Of a DNA stretch of 64,000 nucleotides, positions 55,828 to 64,000 are shown in pieces. Source of the DNA: DATHBD01 sp035296325 (GTDB lineage: Bacteria; Actinomycetota; Actinomycetes; Mycobacteriales; Micromonosporaceae); assembly GCA_035296325.1 (NCBI GenBank), contig DATHBD010000025.1, forward strand, positions 14,409 to 78,408, written 5' to 3'. The notes below the pieces were generated by a model. The model made no database searches. It was not told the origin of the DNA and saw only the letters and a program-made list of their open reading frames with translations. Positions within the stretch are counted from its first letter, which is position 1. Every line of letters begins with the position of its first letter. Both the position numbers and the translations under genes were made by a program.

Positions 55828-56391
55828 ATGACCCCGAACGGCGCGTTGAGCGAGGCGCCGCCTCCCGAGCAGCCGGCAGCACCGGCTGGTCCGCCCGAGC
55901 AGCAGCCGGCAGGGCCGGTCGAGCCACCGCTGCCGCCGCGCGGCCCGGGCGTTGCACCACCCTTCGCCGCCCCTCCCATGGACCGCGACCAGAAGACGAT
56001 CTGGGTCAGGATCGGCGTCAGCAGTTTGATCCTCGTGCTGGGCTGCGTGGCCGGTGCGGTCGGTCTCGGCGTCCTGATGGCGGGCGCGCCCCGGCAGATC
56101 GAGGCGCAGGCCCGAGTGCTGGTGGACGACTACCTCGGCGCGCTCGTCGAGGAGGAGTACGCCGAGGCGTACCGCATGCTCTGCCCGGCCACCACCCGCC
56201 GGACCTCGCTGGAGGCCTTCACCGACCGTGAGCAGGCTCGCCCGATCAGCGAGTACGAGGTGGATGACGTCCGCACGGAAGGCGACCTGATCGTGGGAGC
56301 GTCGGTGACCTACCAGGACGGGCAGGCCGTCGACCGGGAGTACGTGGTGCCGGTCGGGGGCACCCGACTGCGCATCTGCGGGGAGCGCTGA
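55828..56391 (+). CDS. Pro-rich single-pass membrane protein
   Basis: A 187-residue protein with a Pro/Ala-rich cytoplasmic head (~1-50), a membrane helix (VSSLILVLGCVAGAVGLGVLMAG) and an extracytoplasmic domain with two cysteines (YRMLCPATT, LRICGER). The outer domain resembles DUF4878/lumazine-like small folds (ARVLVDDYLGALVEEEYAEAY). Function unknown. Confidence 0.75.
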   Translation: MTPNGALSEAPPPEQPAAPAGPPEQQPAGPVEPPLPPRGPGVAPPFAAPPMDRDQKTIWVRIGVSSLILVLGCVAGAVGLGVLMAGAPRQIEAQARVLVDDYLGALVEEEYAEAYRMLCPATTRRTSLEAFTDREQARPISEYEVDDVRTEGDLIVGASVTYQDGQAVDREYVVPVGGTRLRICGER

Positions 56392-56585
56392 CCCGCGCCG
56401 ACGGCCTGCGACCATGCGGGTAACCTGGATGCGGCCGGGCGGTACGTAACCGTACGCTCGATTGTGGCGTTGACGACGACAGCACCCGCTGCGTTGGGCT
56501 CCCGCCTGACACGCCCGCCCGACACGCCCCGCCCGTAGGCACGCCCCGCCGACATCCAGCCGTCGTAAGGCGCAGGAGGAGACCC

Positions 56586-57965
56586 ATGCCCGCCGATCAG
56601 ATCGACTCCGTTGTCAGCCTCGCCAAGCGACGGGGCTTCGTGTTCCCGTCCAGCGAGATCTACGGCGGGACCCGTTCGGCGTGGGACTACGGCCCACTCG
56701 GCGTGGAACTCAAGGACAACGTGCGCCGCCAGTGGTGGAAGGCGATGGTCCAGCAGCGCGACGACATCGTCGGCCTCGACTCCGCGATCATCCTGGCCCG
56801 TCAGGTCTGGGCCGCCTCCGGCCACATCGACGAGTTCGTCGACCCGCTGACCGAGTGCCAGTCCTGCCACAAGCGCTTCCGGGCGGACCACCTGGAGGAG
56901 GCGTACGTCGCCAAGCACGGCGCACCGCCCACCTCGCTGGCCGAGATCAACTGCCCCAACTGCGGCAACAAGGGCACCTTCACCGAGCCGAAGATGTTCA
57001 ACGGCCTGATGAAGACCTACCTCGGTCCGGTGGAGAGCGAGGAGGGCCTGCACTACCTGCGGCCCGAGACCGCCCAGGGCATCTTCGTGAACTTCGCCAA
57101 CGTCATGACGTCGGCGCGCAAGAAGCCCCCGTTCGGCATCGCCCAGGTCGGCAAGAGCTTCCGCAATGAGATCACGCCCGGCAACTTCATCTTCCGGACC
57201 CGCGAGTTCGAGCAGATGGAGATGGAGTTCTTCGTCGTACCGGGCAGCGACGAGCAGTGGCACGAGTACTGGCTCTCCGAGCGCTGGAACTGGTACACCG
57301 ACCTCGGCCTCTCCGAGGCGAACCTGCGCTTCTACGAGCACCCCAAGGAGAAGCTCTCGCACTACTCCAAGCGCACCGTCGACATCGAGTACCGGTTCCG
57401 CTTCGGCGGCACGGAGTTCTCCGAGCTCGAGGGCGTGGCGAACCGGACCGACTTCGACCTCACCACGCACACCAAGCACTCCGGCATCGACCTGTCCTAC
57501 TTCGATCAGGAGAAGGGCGAACGTTGGGTGCCCTACGTCATCGAGCCGGCCGCCGGTCTGACCCGCGCGGTCCTCGCATTCCTGCTCGAGGCGTACGGCG
57601 AGGACACCGCGCCCAACACCAAGGGCGGCGTCGACAAGCGCACGGTGCTGCGGTTCGACCCACGGCTGGCCCCGATCAAGGTCGCCGTGCTGCCGCTCTC
57701 GCGCAACACCGACCTCTCGCCGAAGGCCCGTGACCTGGCGGCGATGCTGCGCAAGCGGTGGACCGTCGACTTCGATGACGCGGGAGCGATCGGCCGACGG
57801 TACCGCCGCCAGGACGAGGTTGGCACCCCGTACTGCATCACGGTCGACTTCGACACCCTCACCGACGACGCCGTGACCGTCCGCGACCGGGACACCATGG
57901 CGCAGGAGCGGGTGTCCCTGGACCAGGTGGAGCGCTACCTCATCGAGCGCCTCCCCGGCTGCTGA
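56586..57965 (+). CDS. glyS: Glycyl-tRNA synthetase (class II, homodimeric type)
   Basis: A 459-residue enzyme that charges tRNA-Gly. It has KRRGFVFPSSEIYGGTRSAW, LRPETAQGIFVNF (motif 1/2 region), GKSFRNEITPGNFIFRTREF with the motif 2 Arg, and VIEPAAGLTRAVLAFL (motif 3). An insertion has two CxxC zinc pairs (CQSCHK, CPNCGN). Start ATG has AGGAGGAG upstream. The 194-bp leader shows no T-box. Confidence 0.96.
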   Translation: MPADQIDSVVSLAKRRGFVFPSSEIYGGTRSAWDYGPLGVELKDNVRRQWWKAMVQQRDDIVGLDSAIILARQVWAASGHIDEFVDPLTECQSCHKRFRADHLEEAYVAKHGAPPTSLAEINCPNCGNKGTFTEPKMFNGLMKTYLGPVESEEGLHYLRPETAQGIFVNFANVMTSARKKPPFGIAQVGKSFRNEITPGNFIFRTREFEQMEMEFFVVPGSDEQWHEYWLSERWNWYTDLGLSEANLRFYEHPKEKLSHYSKRTVDIEYRFRFGGTEFSELEGVANRTDFDLTTHTKHSGIDLSYFDQEKGERWVPYVIEPAAGLTRAVLAFLLEAYGEDTAPNTKGGVDKRTVLRFDPRLAPIKVAVLPLSRNTDLSPKARDLAAMLRKRWTVDFDDAGAIGRRYRRQDEVGTPYCITVDFDTLTDDAVTVRDRDTMAQERVSLDQVERYLIERLPGC

Positions 57966-57992
57966 CCGCCCGCCGGAGGCGGCGAGGTGCCG

Positions 57993-58394
57993 TCACGCGA
58001 CGGCCGTCCCCTCGATCTCGACCATCAGGCCGGGGACTGCCAGCCGGGTCACCCCGAGCATCGTGCTGCTCGGGGCCACCCCGGCGGCGCCCAACCGTGA
58101 CGCCAACGCACCGTAGTGCTGGAGGAGCAGATCGACGTCGGTCGTGTAGACGTTGAGTCGGACGAGGTTCGCGAGGGACATGCCGGCCGCGCCGAGAACG
58201 GCCTCCAGGTTGTCGAGGCTCAGCGCCAACTGCGCCGCCATGTCCCCGGCATGCTGGGGCTTGCCGTCGCCGCGCATCGCGGTCTGCCCGGCGCAGTACA
58301 GGGTGCGGGTGTGCCCGGAGACGATCTCACCCTGGTTGTACCCGAACGCCGCCGACCATGTCCATGGGTTGACCGCCGATCGAACCGTTGCCAT
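57993..58394 (-). CDS. RidA/YjgF-family protein
   Basis: A 133-residue member of the Rid superfamily. RidA itself hydrolyses reactive enamine/imine intermediates, but the arginine of the archetype is not obvious here. It has LYCAGQTAMRGDGKPQHAGD and VRLNVYTTDVDLLLQHYGAL, and it ends VPGLMVEIEGTAVA. The ATG at 58394 has GGGAG upstream. It is divergent from a WYL regulator and shares its control region. Confidence 0.85.
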   Translation of the reverse strand: MATVRSAVNPWTWSAAFGYNQGEIVSGHTRTLYCAGQTAMRGDGKPQHAGDMAAQLALSLDNLEAVLGAAGMSLANLVRLNVYTTDVDLLLQHYGALASRLGAAGVAPSSTMLGVTRLAVPGLMVEIEGTAVA

Positions 58395-58464
58395 CTGAAC
58401 TCCCGTTCCTGAGACTGGGGCACGCATGATCGGGCCCCACGTGCGGTGAGCCTCTCAAGGCAAT

Positions 58465-58483
58465 CACGACATCCTGTGTCGTG
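58465..58483. promoter_or_regulatory. Operator-like inverted repeat between ridA-family and WYL genes
   Basis: CACGACA-N5-TGTCGTG, a perfect 7-bp inverted repeat over 19 bp. It is centred about 30 bp upstream of the WYL start, next to its -10 box, and could control both genes. Confidence 0.5.
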
Positions 58484-58492
58484 TATTCCTGG

Positions 58493-58498
58493 CATAAT
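58493..58498 (+). promoter_or_regulatory. Candidate -10 box (CATAAT) of the leaderless WYL gene
   Basis: CATAAT lies 6 nt before the ATG at 58505, with no ribosome site. Confidence 0.5.
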
Positions 58499-58504
58499 CC
58501 CCGG

Positions 58505-59491
58505 ATGCGGGCCGACCGGTTGGTCTCGCTGGTGCTGCTGCTGCGCCAGCGCGGGCGGCTGTCCGCGGCCGCACTGGCCCGCGAACTGGAGGTCTCCACC
58601 CGCACCGTGCTGCGCGACATCGAGGCGCTGTCCACGGCCGGCGTCCCGGTCTACGCGGAACGCGGCCGGCACGGCGGGTTCGCGTTGCTGCCCGGTTTCC
58701 AGACCGAACTCACCGGGCTGAACCACGACGAGGCGCTCGCCCTGCTCGTTGCCGGATCGCGGCGCGGCGCGCAGGCATTCGGTCTCGGCTCGGCACTGGC
58801 GTCGGCCATGCTCAAGGTGGTTGATGCGTTGCCGGAGAGCTACCGGGACACCGCGGCCGGCGCGGTCGAGCGACTGCTCATCGACCCGGAGACCGACCTG
58901 CTGTCGCGTCGGATGGTCGCCGAGGAGGTGCCCGACAGCGTGGTGGCCGAGGTTCGACGCGCGGTGTTCGCCGGACACAAGCTCCGCATCCGGTACGCGG
59001 CTGCGGGCCAGACCCCGAAGTGGCGCACGGTGGACCCGATCGGTCTGGTTACCGTACGCGAGAAGGGCTACCTGCTGGCCACGAGATCTGGTGCGGACCG
59101 CACGTACCGGCTGTCCCGCATCTCGGCCGCCGAGGAGCTTTCCGAACCCGCACAGCGACCCGACCGGGTGGATCTGGACCGGGCCTGGCAGGAACGCAGC
59201 ACGCAGTTTCGGACCGGTGGCGACCTGGTCACTGTGCTGGTCCGGGTGGACCCGATGCGGCGCGACGACCTGGTGGGCTCCGCTGTGGCAGTCCGCGCCG
59301 AAGAGGCTGATGCAGATGGCTGGCTGCGGCTGGAGGTGACCTTCCAAGATCCGAGACATGCCGAATGGGCGCTGTGGCGACTGGCCACGAACGCGGAGGC
59401 CCTCGCCCCGCAATGGTTGCGCACCGCCCTGCGCGACCGTGCCGCCGCGATCGCCACCTGCTACGACGGCGCGTTTGACGAGGGTCGCTGA
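58505..59491 (+). CDS. WYL-domain transcriptional regulator (DeoR/YafY type)
   Basis: A 328-residue regulator with an N-terminal HTH (MRADRLVSLVLLLRQRGRLS, ARELEVSTRTVLRDIEALSTAGVPVY) and a WYL domain at ~145-225 (KLRIRYAAAGQTPKWRTVDPIGLV). A WCX-type C-terminal extension (LRLEVTFQDPRHAEWALWRL) follows. Such proteins sense nucleotides or small ligands. It probably regulates itself and the divergent RidA-family gene through the repeat at 58465-58483. Confidence 0.88.
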   Translation: MRADRLVSLVLLLRQRGRLSAAALARELEVSTRTVLRDIEALSTAGVPVYAERGRHGGFALLPGFQTELTGLNHDEALALLVAGSRRGAQAFGLGSALASAMLKVVDALPESYRDTAAGAVERLLIDPETDLLSRRMVAEEVPDSVVAEVRRAVFAGHKLRIRYAAAGQTPKWRTVDPIGLVTVREKGYLLATRSGADRTYRLSRISAAEELSEPAQRPDRVDLDRAWQERSTQFRTGGDLVTVLVRVDPMRRDDLVGSAVAVRAEEADADGWLRLEVTFQDPRHAEWALWRLATNAEALAPQWLRTALRDRAAAIATCYDGAFDEGR

Positions 59492-59534
59492 GCCGTCTCA
59501 CGAGCACGGCCGGGCTTGTGTCATCGTTGAGCGC

Positions 59535-60662
59535 GTGATTGCTCCCCTGGTGCTGGGCCGATACACCATCGACCCGCCGGTCGTGCTCGCGCCGATGGCC
59601 GGCATCACCAACCTCGCGTACCGCCGGCTCTGCCGCGAGCAGGGCGCCGGGCTGTACGTCTGCGAGATGATCACAACGCGGGCGTTGGTGGAGCGGATCC
59701 CCAAGACTCTCGGCATGGTGGCGTTCGACGCCGATGAGTCCCCGCGCAGCCTGCAGCTCTACGGCGTGGACCCGGCCGTGGTGGCCCGGGCGGTGGCGAT
59801 GGTCGTGGACGACGGTCTCGCCGACCACATCGACCTGAACTTCGGCTGCCCCGTGCCGAAGGTGACCCGACGGGGCGGGGGAGCGGCGCTGCCGTGGCGA
59901 CGTCGGCTGTTCGCGCAGATCATCCGGGCCGCAGTGGCGGTGGCCGGGCCGGCCGGTGTACCGGTGACCGTGAAGATGCGCAAGGGCATTGACGACGATC
60001 ATCTGACCTACCTGGATGCCGGGTTGGCGGCGCAGGACGCGGGCGCCGCGGCGGTGGCGCTGCACGCGCGGACCGCCGCCCAGCGGTACTCGGGGTCGGC
60101 CGACTGGTCGGCGATCGCGGCCCTGAAGGCGACCCTCGACGTGCCGGTGCTCGGTAACGGCGACATCTGGGAGGCCGACGACGCGCTGCGGATGATTGCT
60201 GAGACCGGCGCAGACGGAGTGGTGGTGGGCCGTGGCTGCCTCGGCCGGCCATGGCTCTTCGCCGACCTGGCCGCTGCCTTCGCCGGTCGGTCGGAGCGGG
60301 TGCTGCCCCGACTCGATGTGGTGGCCGCGACGATGCGCCGCCATGCGCAACTCCTTGTCGAGTGGCAGGAGCACGAGGTCAGGGGGTGTGCGGACTTCCG
60401 CAAGCACACCGCGTGGTACCTCAAGGGCTTCCCGGTCGGCGGCGAGCTGCGCCGGGCACTGTCCATGGTGGCCAGTCTCGCGGAGCTGGACGACCTGCTC
60501 GGCAAGTTGGATCTCACCGCCCCCTTCCCGGTGCAGACGCTGGGCCAGCCGCGCGGTCGCACCAACGCACCGGGCAAGGTCTACCTGCCCGAGGGCTGGC
60601 TGGACGATCGCGAAGCGGAGGTCGTACCGGAGGGCGCGGAGCTCGAGGACTCCGGCGGCTGA
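59535..60662 (+). CDS. dusB: tRNA-dihydrouridine synthase (DusB-like)
   Basis: A flavoenzyme that reduces uridine in tRNA D-loops. The 375 residues have VVLAPMAGITNLAYRRLCRE, HIDLNFGCPVPKVTRRGGGA with the catalytic Cys, VTVKMRKGIDDDH, VALHARTAAQRYSGSADW, and VPVLGNGDIWEADDAL. The GTG at 59535 is chosen from the start of the domain. Confidence 0.92.
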   Translation: MIAPLVLGRYTIDPPVVLAPMAGITNLAYRRLCREQGAGLYVCEMITTRALVERIPKTLGMVAFDADESPRSLQLYGVDPAVVARAVAMVVDDGLADHIDLNFGCPVPKVTRRGGGAALPWRRRLFAQIIRAAVAVAGPAGVPVTVKMRKGIDDDHLTYLDAGLAAQDAGAAAVALHARTAAQRYSGSADWSAIAALKATLDVPVLGNGDIWEADDALRMIAETGADGVVVGRGCLGRPWLFADLAAAFAGRSERVLPRLDVVAATMRRHAQLLVEWQEHEVRGCADFRKHTAWYLKGFPVGGELRRALSMVASLAELDDLLGKLDLTAPFPVQTLGQPRGRTNAPGKVYLPEGWLDDREAEVVPEGAELEDSGG

Positions 60663-60774
60663 GCGGTCGCGCGGAGGCCGCGCTGTCCACTGCGGCGCTA
60701 CCAGGGCGACATTGTCCGTTTCCCCGGCGTAGGGTGGTCCGGCAACTGGTGGACGCCTTCGAGGAGGACACGGG

Positions 60775-61131
60775 ATGGGCAGTCGGTGGTACACCGTGGT
60801 CGTCGACGCCACCGATCCGGCGCGGCTCGCCAGGTGGTGGGCCGAGGTGCTGGACTACCGGGTCCTGCACGAGGGGCCCGATGAGGTGGTCATCGCGCGG
60901 GACGAGCACACGTTCCCCGGCTTGATCTTCGTGCCGGTCCCGGAGCCCAAGACCGGCAAGAACCGCCTGCACATCGACCTGAACCCCGACGATCGGGACG
61001 CCGAGGTGGAGCGCCTGGTCAACATGGGGGCCCGGCACGTCGACGTCGGCCAGGACGACAAGGCCGCCTGGGTGGTGCTCGCCGACCCTGAGGGCAACGA
61101 ATTCTGCGTGCTGCGGGCCCGGGAGCAGTGA
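60775..61131 (+). CDS. VOC-superfamily (glyoxalase-like) protein
   Basis: A 118-residue vicinal-oxygen-chelate fold protein: SRWYTVVVDATDPARLARWW, LDYRVLHEGPDEVVIA and RLHIDLNPDDRDAEVERLVN, with late ADPEGNEFCVLR. Metal ligands could be H and E in the last two motifs. Reaction unknown. The ATG has GAGGAGG upstream. Confidence 0.85.
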   Translation: MGSRWYTVVVDATDPARLARWWAEVLDYRVLHEGPDEVVIARDEHTFPGLIFVPVPEPKTGKNRLHIDLNPDDRDAEVERLVNMGARHVDVGQDDKAAWVVLADPEGNEFCVLRAREQ

Positions 61132-61197
61132 CCGGTCGATCTTCGACTCCGGGTGTCGCATGGACAAGGTCACCCGGCTGCTGGCAGCCTGTTGCCC

Positions 61198-62361
61198 ATG
61201 AGCGCCGAACAGCGGGTGGATGACCCGGATAACGGGTCGTCGCGGGGCATGGGCGCCGCGGCGGTGCCGACCGGCACGGTCTTTCGCTGGGCGGTTGCCG
61301 CAACGCTCGGTGTGCTGATCGTCGCGGCAACCGTTCTCGCGCTGTACACCGTCCGCTCCGTCCTGGTGCAGGTGGTCGTCGCGCTCTTCGTGGCGGTCAG
61401 CCTGGACCCGGCCGTGCGCTGGCTGATCAACCGAGGCGTGCGCCGCTCGGTGGCGGTCACCGTGATCTTCCTGCTGGCGCTGGGCGGGCTGGCCGGATTC
61501 ATCTGGTCGATCGCCCCGCCGTTGGTGAGCCAGGCGGTCAGCCTTGCCGAGCGCCTGCCCAGCTACGTCAGCCAACTGTCCGAGCGGTCGGATGCCTACC
61601 GGGGCTTCGCCGATCGGTACGGCCTCACCGACCGGCTCACCTCATGGGCGGCCGGCCTGCCCGCCAAGATCGGTCCGCAGGCCCTCGGCTTCGTGCAGGG
61701 CTTCCTCGGTGCGGTGCTCAACCTGCTGCTCGTCGTGGTGCTGACCATCTACTTCATGCTTGACCTGCCGCGGCTGCGCCGGGGCCTGGTGCGGGCGTTC
61801 CCGCGGGACCGGCGCCCGCACGTGGCCCAGGCAGTCAACGTGGTGGTGGACAAGGTCGGCGCGTACATGATCGGCAACCTCGTCATTTCGCTTGTCGCCG
61901 GCGTCTCCACCTTCATCTGCCTGACCGTGGTCGGCGTGCCGTTCGCGCTGCCGCTCGCGCTCTTCGTCGCGCTCACCGACCTGATCCCGTTGGTCGGCGC
62001 CACCATGGGCGCCGTCGGCGTCGTCGGGGTGACGCTGTTCACGGTGGACCTCTGGCCGGACGTCGTCGTGGTCGCCATCTTCTTCCTGGCGTACCAGCAG
62101 ATCGAGAACTATCTCGTCGCACCCCGCGTGATGCGCAACGCGGTGAACCTTTCGTCCATCACGGTGCTGTTGGCGGCGCTGATGGGCGGCACAGTCCTCG
62201 GTGTGGTCGGCGCGATCATGGTGATTCCGATGGTCGCGGCGGTGAAGGTCCTGATGACGCCGAGGATGGAAGCGCTCAACCAGGCGCCACCGGGCCATCC
62301 CGATCCGCCCGCCGTGCCACCCGTGTCGCCCGCACCCGTGCCCCCACCAACTGCCGCGTGA
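61198..62361 (+). CDS. AI-2E transporter/PerM-family membrane protein
   Basis: A 387-residue protein with eight or so helices. TVRSVLVQVVVALFVAVSLD and VLLAALMGGTVLGVVGAIMVIP flank the core, and VALTDLIPLVGATMGAV and AYQQIENYLVAPRVMRNAVN are the family's best motifs. A Pro-rich tail ends the protein. Members are linked to autoinducer export or Na+/H+ antiport; the role here is open. Confidence 0.88.
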   Translation: MSAEQRVDDPDNGSSRGMGAAAVPTGTVFRWAVAATLGVLIVAATVLALYTVRSVLVQVVVALFVAVSLDPAVRWLINRGVRRSVAVTVIFLLALGGLAGFIWSIAPPLVSQAVSLAERLPSYVSQLSERSDAYRGFADRYGLTDRLTSWAAGLPAKIGPQALGFVQGFLGAVLNLLLVVVLTIYFMLDLPRLRRGLVRAFPRDRRPHVAQAVNVVVDKVGAYMIGNLVISLVAGVSTFICLTVVGVPFALPLALFVALTDLIPLVGATMGAVGVVGVTLFTVDLWPDVVVVAIFFLAYQQIENYLVAPRVMRNAVNLSSITVLLAALMGGTVLGVVGAIMVIPMVAAVKVLMTPRMEALNQAPPGHPDPPAVPPVSPAPVPPPTAA

Positions 62362-62387
62362 CCCGGGTGAAGGCGGTGCCACCCGGT

Positions 62388-62393
62388 TAGGCT
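62388..62393 (+). promoter_or_regulatory. Candidate -10 box (TAGGCT) of leaderless dgt
   Basis: TAGGCT lies 6 nt before the ATG at 62400, the same hexamer as at 45768. Confidence 0.5.
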
Positions 62394-62399
62394 TCACCC

Positions 62400-63674
62400 A
62401 TGATCGAACCGGCGGACGCGGAGCGGTTCGTGGTCGAGCCGGCGAAGGACGCCGAGGCGCCGCCCGACGCCCGCAGCCCGTTCGAGCGTGACCGCGCGCG
62501 GGTGCTGCACTCCGCCGGGTTCCGCCGGTTGGCGGCGAAGACCCAGGTGCACACGGCCGCCGAGGCCGTCGGCGCCGACGTGTTTCCGCGTACCCGGCTG
62601 ACCCACTCGCTCGAGGTCGCCCAGATCGCGCGGGAGATGGGCACCCGGCTCGGCTGCGATCCGGACGTGGTGGACACCGCGGGTCTCGCCCACGACCTCG
62701 GCCACCCGCCGTTCGGGCACAACGGCGAGGACGTGCTCAACGACATGGCCGCGCCCTTCGGCGGATTCGAGGGCAACGCGCAGACGCTGCGGGTCGTCAC
62801 CAGGCTGGAGGCCAAGGTGATCGGTCCGGACGGGGCCTCGGCCGGGCTGAATCTGACCAGGGCGGTGCTGGACGCCGTGTCGAAGTACCCGTGGCCGCGC
62901 CGGCCAGGCGAGCGCAAGTTCGGGGTGTACGGCGATGACGCACCGATTTTCGCGTGGCTGCGCTCGAGCGCGCCGGAGGCGGGCCGGCGGTGCCTGGAAG
63001 CGCAGGTGATGGACTGGGCGGACGATGTCGCGTACTCGGTGCACGACGTCGAGGACGGCTTCCACGGCGGGTACGTCGCGTTGCGGCCGCTCCGCGAGGA
63101 TGCCGCCGAGCGGGCCGCGCTCTGCGCAGACGTGGCCGACACGTACTCGGCGGAGAGCGCCGGCGACCTTGATGCCGCGCTGGTCGAGTTGCTCCACGAT
63201 CCGGTCTTCGCGCCGCTCGACGGCTACGACGGCAGCCACGGGGCGCAGGCGGCGCTCAAGCGGGTGACCAGTGTGCTCACCGGGCGCCTGGTCGCGGCGG
63301 CGGTCGGCGCCACCCGCGAGCTGTACGGTCCCGGCCCGCTGCGCCGCTACGCCGCCGACCTGGTCGTGCCCCGACCGGTCCGGGCGCACTGTGCGCTGCT
63401 GAAGGGCATTGCCCTGCGGTACGTGATGCGTCGCCCCGGCTCAGCGGCGCGGTACGCCCGCGAGCAGAGTGTGCTCCGCGAACTGGTCGAGGCGCTCCTC
63501 GCGCGGGCGCCGGCGGCGCTGGACCCGGTCTTCGCCCCCCGCTGGCTGACCGCTGCGGACGACGCGGCCCGGCTGCGCGTGGTCGTCGACCAGGTGGCCA
63601 GCCTCACCGACCCGGCGGCAGTCGCCTGGCACCGCCGCCTGGCACCGCCGCCTGGTCGGCTGAGTTCCCGGTGA
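62400..63674 (+). CDS. dgt: Deoxyguanosinetriphosphate triphosphohydrolase-like HD protein
   Basis: A 424-residue dNTPase of the Dgt/SAMHD family that removes triphosphate from dNTPs. It has RARVLHSAGFRRLAAKTQV, TRLTHSLEVAQIAREMG with the first metal His, and GLAHDLGHPPFGHNGEDVL (HD and downstream His). YSVHDVEDGF carries a further ligand. Substrate range is not visible. Confidence 0.93.
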   Translation: MIEPADAERFVVEPAKDAEAPPDARSPFERDRARVLHSAGFRRLAAKTQVHTAAEAVGADVFPRTRLTHSLEVAQIAREMGTRLGCDPDVVDTAGLAHDLGHPPFGHNGEDVLNDMAAPFGGFEGNAQTLRVVTRLEAKVIGPDGASAGLNLTRAVLDAVSKYPWPRRPGERKFGVYGDDAPIFAWLRSSAPEAGRRCLEAQVMDWADDVAYSVHDVEDGFHGGYVALRPLREDAAERAALCADVADTYSAESAGDLDAALVELLHDPVFAPLDGYDGSHGAQAALKRVTSVLTGRLVAAAVGATRELYGPGPLRRYAADLVVPRPVRAHCALLKGIALRYVMRRPGSAARYAREQSVLRELVEALLARAPAALDPVFAPRWLTAADDAARLRVVVDQVASLTDPAAVAWHRRLAPPPGRLSSR

Positions 63675-63680
63675 CCCGCC

Positions 63681-63718
63681 GCAAAGGGGGGTCGGCCTGG
63701 CGGCCGACCCCCCTTTGC
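63681..63718. terminator. Perfect hairpin between convergent genes
   Basis: A 17-bp perfect stem (GCAAAGGGGGGTCGGCC and its complement) with loop TGGC. It sits 6 bp after dgt and 10 bp before the end of the leftward gene. It can serve both. Confidence 0.8.
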
Positions 63719-63727
63719 GCTGTACCG

Positions 63728-64000
63728 CTACTGGACCTTGATGCGTACCGCGTCGAAGGCCGGGGTCTGCTTGGCCTGTTCCATCATGGGGATGCGGTGG
63801 GAGCCGTCGCCGGCCCAGGAGGCGCATTGGGCGATGCCTTTCTGGGGCATGCCGGTGATCTGGATTTTGAGGGTGTCGGAGTTCTTTCCGCCTTTGCCGT
63901 CTTCGGTGGCGACGAAGAAGGCGGGTGCCGGTGCGGGGTCGGGTGCGTTGTCCTCGGAGGAGAGCATCCGGCAGGCGGTGTGGAAGTGCCCGCGGACCAG
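63728..64000 (-). CDS. C-terminal part of an unrecognised protein
   Basis: Ninety codons are visible, running off the right edge. They read HFHTACRMLSSEDNAPDPAP, then KIQITGMPQKGIAQCASWAG, ending AFDAVRIKVQ. Third-position GC is visibly lower than in nearby genes (many GAT, TTT-type codons). I recognise no domain. It could be the end of a repetitive or surface protein. Confidence 0.65.
   Translation of the reverse strand: MVRGHFHTACRMLSSEDNAPDPAPAPAFFVATEDGKGGKNSDTLKIQITGMPQKGIAQCASWAGDGSHRIPMMEQAKQTPAFDAVRIKVQ

Noticed and set aside
56392..56585. T-box leader before glyS
   Set aside because: No AGGGTGGNACCGCG antiterminator motif and no specifier loop can be found.

Overview
The window is high-GC actinobacterial DNA. 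Gene content, synteny (hrcA-dnaJ-rsmE-HIT-phoH-ybeY-CBS protein-era-recO-uppS; glyS-dus-dgt) and several lineage-restricted hypothetical proteins point to a Micromonospora-like member of the Micromonosporaceae. Genes are packed with many ATGA/GTGA start-stop overlaps, and several appear leaderless, with a TANNNT-type -10 box 6-8 nt before the start codon. I saw no rRNA, tRNA, CRISPR array, prophage or intact IS. Most of the window is chromosomal core, with accessory material at about 2.8-5.6 kb, 20.1-21.9 kb and 36-46 kb.

Layout. 0-2.8 kb: 5' end of a penicillin-binding protein, divergent from cobT and a fused siroheme synthase (cobalamin/siroheme). 2.8-5.6 kb: an 880-bp non-coding stretch with two copies of a structured leader-like element, then a small secreted protein and a collagen-like secreted protein. 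5.7-9.9 kb: trehalose metabolism, with otsA and a trehalose-6-phosphatase/GH15 fusion. 10-16.9 kb: a membrane-anchored protein, the ABC-F factor EttA, a thioesterase, a YbjN-like protein, lepA and a small membrane protein. 17-22.7 kb: a muramidase-like secreted protein, enoyl-CoA hydratase divergent from hemW, a secreted unknown, a transposase remnant and a Pro-rich DUF4870-type protein. 22.8-29.6 kb: a stress, translation and RNA-processing cluster behind a CIRCE operator. 29.6-36 kb: a membrane protein, two tandem secreted beta-propeller paralogues, and era-recO-uppS.

36-46.6 kb: an ECF41-type sigma factor with its carboxymuconolactone-decarboxylase partner and a recognisable ECF41 promoter. 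A Tat-exported PHP phosphoesterase pair follows, ending at a 44-bp perfect palindrome. Next come a TPP-riboswitch-controlled thiamine-precursor ECF transporter (ykoEDC type), a divergent FAD monooxygenase/MarR pair, and an alpha/beta hydrolase. 46.7-55.4 kb: acyl-CoA dehydrogenase, a zinc uptake operon (znuC-znuB plus an SmtB-type sensor) behind a Zur-like box, and a heterodimeric ABC exporter. 55.4-64 kb: an ABM-domain protein, glyS, RidA divergent from a WYL regulator, a dihydrouridine synthase, a VOC protein, an AI-2E/PerM-family protein, dgt, and the 3' end of an unrecognised gene.

The least explained signal is the duplicated leader element near 2.83 and 3.26 kb. Its two copies keep three helices, with sequence changes that preserve pairing, and an identical six-codon mini-ORF (MAKPTP) that runs into the last helix. 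I could not match it to a riboswitch class I know.
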